Assembly (NCBI GenBank): GCA_020062605.1
Contig: JAGUWA010000006.1
Coordinates: forward strand, 1-6,860
Reading direction: 5' to 3'
From: Parvibaculum sp.
Lineage (GTDB): Bacteria > Pseudomonadota > Alphaproteobacteria > Parvibaculales > Parvibaculaceae
Length of the DNA: 6,860 nt
Position numbers and translations under genes: made by a program. Below are positions 5,786-6,860 of the stretch, piece after piece; the first letter of the stretch is position 1, and every line of letters starts with the position of its first letter. The notes below the pieces were generated by a model. The model saw nothing but the letters and a program-made list of their open reading frames with translations. It was not told where the DNA came from and searched no databases.

Positions 5786-5897
5786 TTCGTCATTGCGAGG
5801 AGCGGCTCTGCCGCGACGCGGCAATCCATACAGCGCCGATCTCCGGCGCAAACGCCCAATGGATTGCTTCGCCCCTTCAGTCGTTCGCAAGGACGAA
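5786..5897. repeat. Intergenic palindrome (GTCATTGCGAGGAGCG type), copy 2
   Basis: A second copy of the family at 4536-4628, in the gap between the efflux gene and oxidoreductase B. The outer stem pairs 5786-5798 with 5885-5897 (12 of 13; mismatch 5792/5891, where the right arm reads AAGGACG instead of AATGACG). GCAATCCAT (5821-5829) pairs with ATGGATTGC (5859-5867). Inside that is a hairpin GCGCCG/CGGCGC (5833-5838 with 5844-5849), and on the left a small hairpin GCGGC/GCCGC (5802-5806 with 5810-5814). Blocks identical to copy 1 are CGTCATTGCGAGGAGCG, TGGATTGCTTCGC and GTTCGCAA; the stretches between them differ. It begins 20 bases after the efflux gene stop (minus-strand sense). Confidence 0.87.
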
Positions 5898-5917
5898 CAA
5901 GAGGATTGAACGGCGCC

Positions 5918-6860
5918 TCAGTTCTTCCACCCGCCGCCCAGCGCGACGAAGAGGTCGGCGGCCGAGCCATAGCGGTCGAGCCTCGCGCTTGCCGCGCTGT
6001 CCCGCGCCGAAAGCCAGCTTCGCTGCGCATCGAGCACCGACAGGAGGTCGCTCGCCCCCGCGCGGTAGCGTGCCAGCGAAAGATCATAGGCCTTGCCCGC
6101 TTCCTCTGCCGCGACGTTGAGCGAATTCTCGCGCGCCGCCGTCGTCTCCACGGTCGTGAGAGCATTCTCGACCTCGGAAAACGAAGTGAGCACGGCAAGC
6201 TTGTAGGCCGCCGCGAGTTCCGCCTGCGCGCCTTTCGCCGATTGCAGGTTTCCTTCCAGCGTCCCGCCGGAAAAGATCGGCGCCAGCAGCGATGCGCCGA
6301 TGGAGCTGACCGTCTCGGCCGCGCTCGCCGTCGCGAAGCTCCGCGTCAGCGACGCCGACAGGTCGATGCTCGGGAAGAAGGCCGCCCGCGCCGCGCCGAT
6401 ATCGGCATTGGCCGCTTTCAGCGAAGCTTCCGCGCTCTTGATGTCGGGCCGCCGCTCGAGCAGCGTCGAAGGCTGTCCCGCGGCGATGCTCGGCAGCACC
6501 ACCTTGTCGAGCGTTTCGCCCTCCACGCTGAAGCGCCCCGGCACCGTCGCAACGAGGATCGCAAGCGCGTTCTCATTCGCCGCGAGTTCCGCGCGAAGCG
6601 AGGGAAGCGTCGCCTCGATGGTCGCCACCGTGTTGCGCTGCTGCGCAAGGTCGAGGCCCGAAATGCTGCCCGCCTTGTAGCGCGCCTCGACAATGTCGAG
6701 CGTGTCGCGTGCGGCTTTCAGCGAATCCTCGGCTATCGCGATCCGGTCTTTCAGCGTCAGGATCGTGAAATAGGTCGTCGCCACTTCCGACTGCACGATC
6801 AGCGCCGCGCTCTCCTTGTCGTATTGCGTTGCCTCCAGCGAAAGCGCCGCGGCGTTCGCC
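5918..6860 (-). CDS. RND efflux outer-membrane factor (NodT/OprM type), C-terminal part
   Basis: This is the outer-membrane channel of a tripartite efflux pump, forming a trimeric beta-barrel with a periplasmic alpha-helical tunnel that docks to an inner-membrane RND or similar transporter and adaptor. The frame is open to the right edge of the window with no stop, giving about 313 C-terminal codons of a family length near 450-500. The GTG at 6796 is internal. Visible family features are the repeated helical signatures RYKAG-S-SGLDLAQ and RYRAGASDLLSVLDAQRSW, the LLERRPDIKSAEASLKAANADIGAARAAFFPSI-type central motif (key part LLERRPDI...FFPSI), APIFSGG, and the terminal LGGGW. These mark the two OEP domains. 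The N-terminal signal peptide and lipidation cysteine, if any, lie beyond the window. Such genes often close a pump operon, so adaptor and transporter genes may lie just to the right. Substrates cannot be predicted. Confidence 0.94.
   Translation of the reverse strand, partial: ANAAALSLEATQYDKESAALIVQSEVATTYFTILTLKDRIAIAEDSLKAARDTLDIVEARYKAGSISGLDLAQQRNTVATIEATLPSLRAELAANENALAILVATVPGRFSVEGETLDKVVLPSIAAGQPSTLLERRPDIKSAEASLKAANADIGAARAAFFPSIDLSASLTRSFATASAAETVSSIGASLLAPIFSGGTLEGNLQSAKGAQAELAAAYKLAVLTSFSEVENALTTVETTAARENSLNVAAEEAGKAYDLSLARYRAGASDLLSVLDAQRSWLSARDSAASARLDRYGSAADLFVALGGGWKN

Noticed and set aside
4536..5897. A composite transposon carrying oxidoreductase B
   Set aside because: There is no transposase gene, the flanking elements are short palindromes with diverged interiors, and no target-site duplication is visible. 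Only the weaker repeat-flanked observation is kept.

Overview
The window looks like ordinary chromosomal DNA of a GC-rich alphaproteobacterium, probably Rhizobiales/Hyphomicrobiales or a Parvibaculum-like relative. The basis is the strongly GC-biased third codon positions, an rpiA-gor gene pair of the kind seen in that class, a class II DAHP synthase, and intergenic palindromes with termini of the type common in alphaproteobacterial genomes (GTCATTGCGAGGAGCG...CGCAATGACG and GTCATGGCCCGG...). The genus is a guess; the class is fairly firm.

Layout. The left half is on the plus strand: the 3' end of rpiA (ribose-5-phosphate isomerase A), then a 107-bp cloverleaf-like palindromic repeat, then gor (glutathione reductase), a 154-bp gap holding a hairpin and a possible 32-codon antisense ORF, then the class II DAHP synthase gene. 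A near-perfect bidirectional terminator (13-bp stem, GAAA loop) closes this half and also serves the converging right half. The right half is on the minus strand. Read from the right edge, it has the C-terminal part of a NodT/OprM-type outer-membrane efflux factor, a palindromic repeat, a zinc-free medium-chain NADP-dependent oxidoreductase, another repeat of the same family, and a second, paralogous oxidoreductase that ends at the shared terminator.

Function. RpiA acts in the non-oxidative pentose phosphate pathway, whose erythrose-4-phosphate is a substrate of DAHP synthase, the entry step of the shikimate pathway. Gor keeps glutathione reduced with NADPH. The two oxidoreductases belong to the family that reduces activated double bonds such as alkenals and enones with NADPH. 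Together with an efflux outer-membrane protein they would suit defence against reactive small molecules, but nothing in the window proves shared regulation.

The most notable non-coding content is three palindromic repeats, all starting with CGTCAT, which occupy three of the five intergenic gaps. One carries a perfect TATAAT in its terminal loop just upstream of gor, and two flank one oxidoreductase gene. I found no RNA genes, CRISPR arrays, phage or IS genes, and no clearly novel protein system. No gap without a gene exceeds 300 bases.
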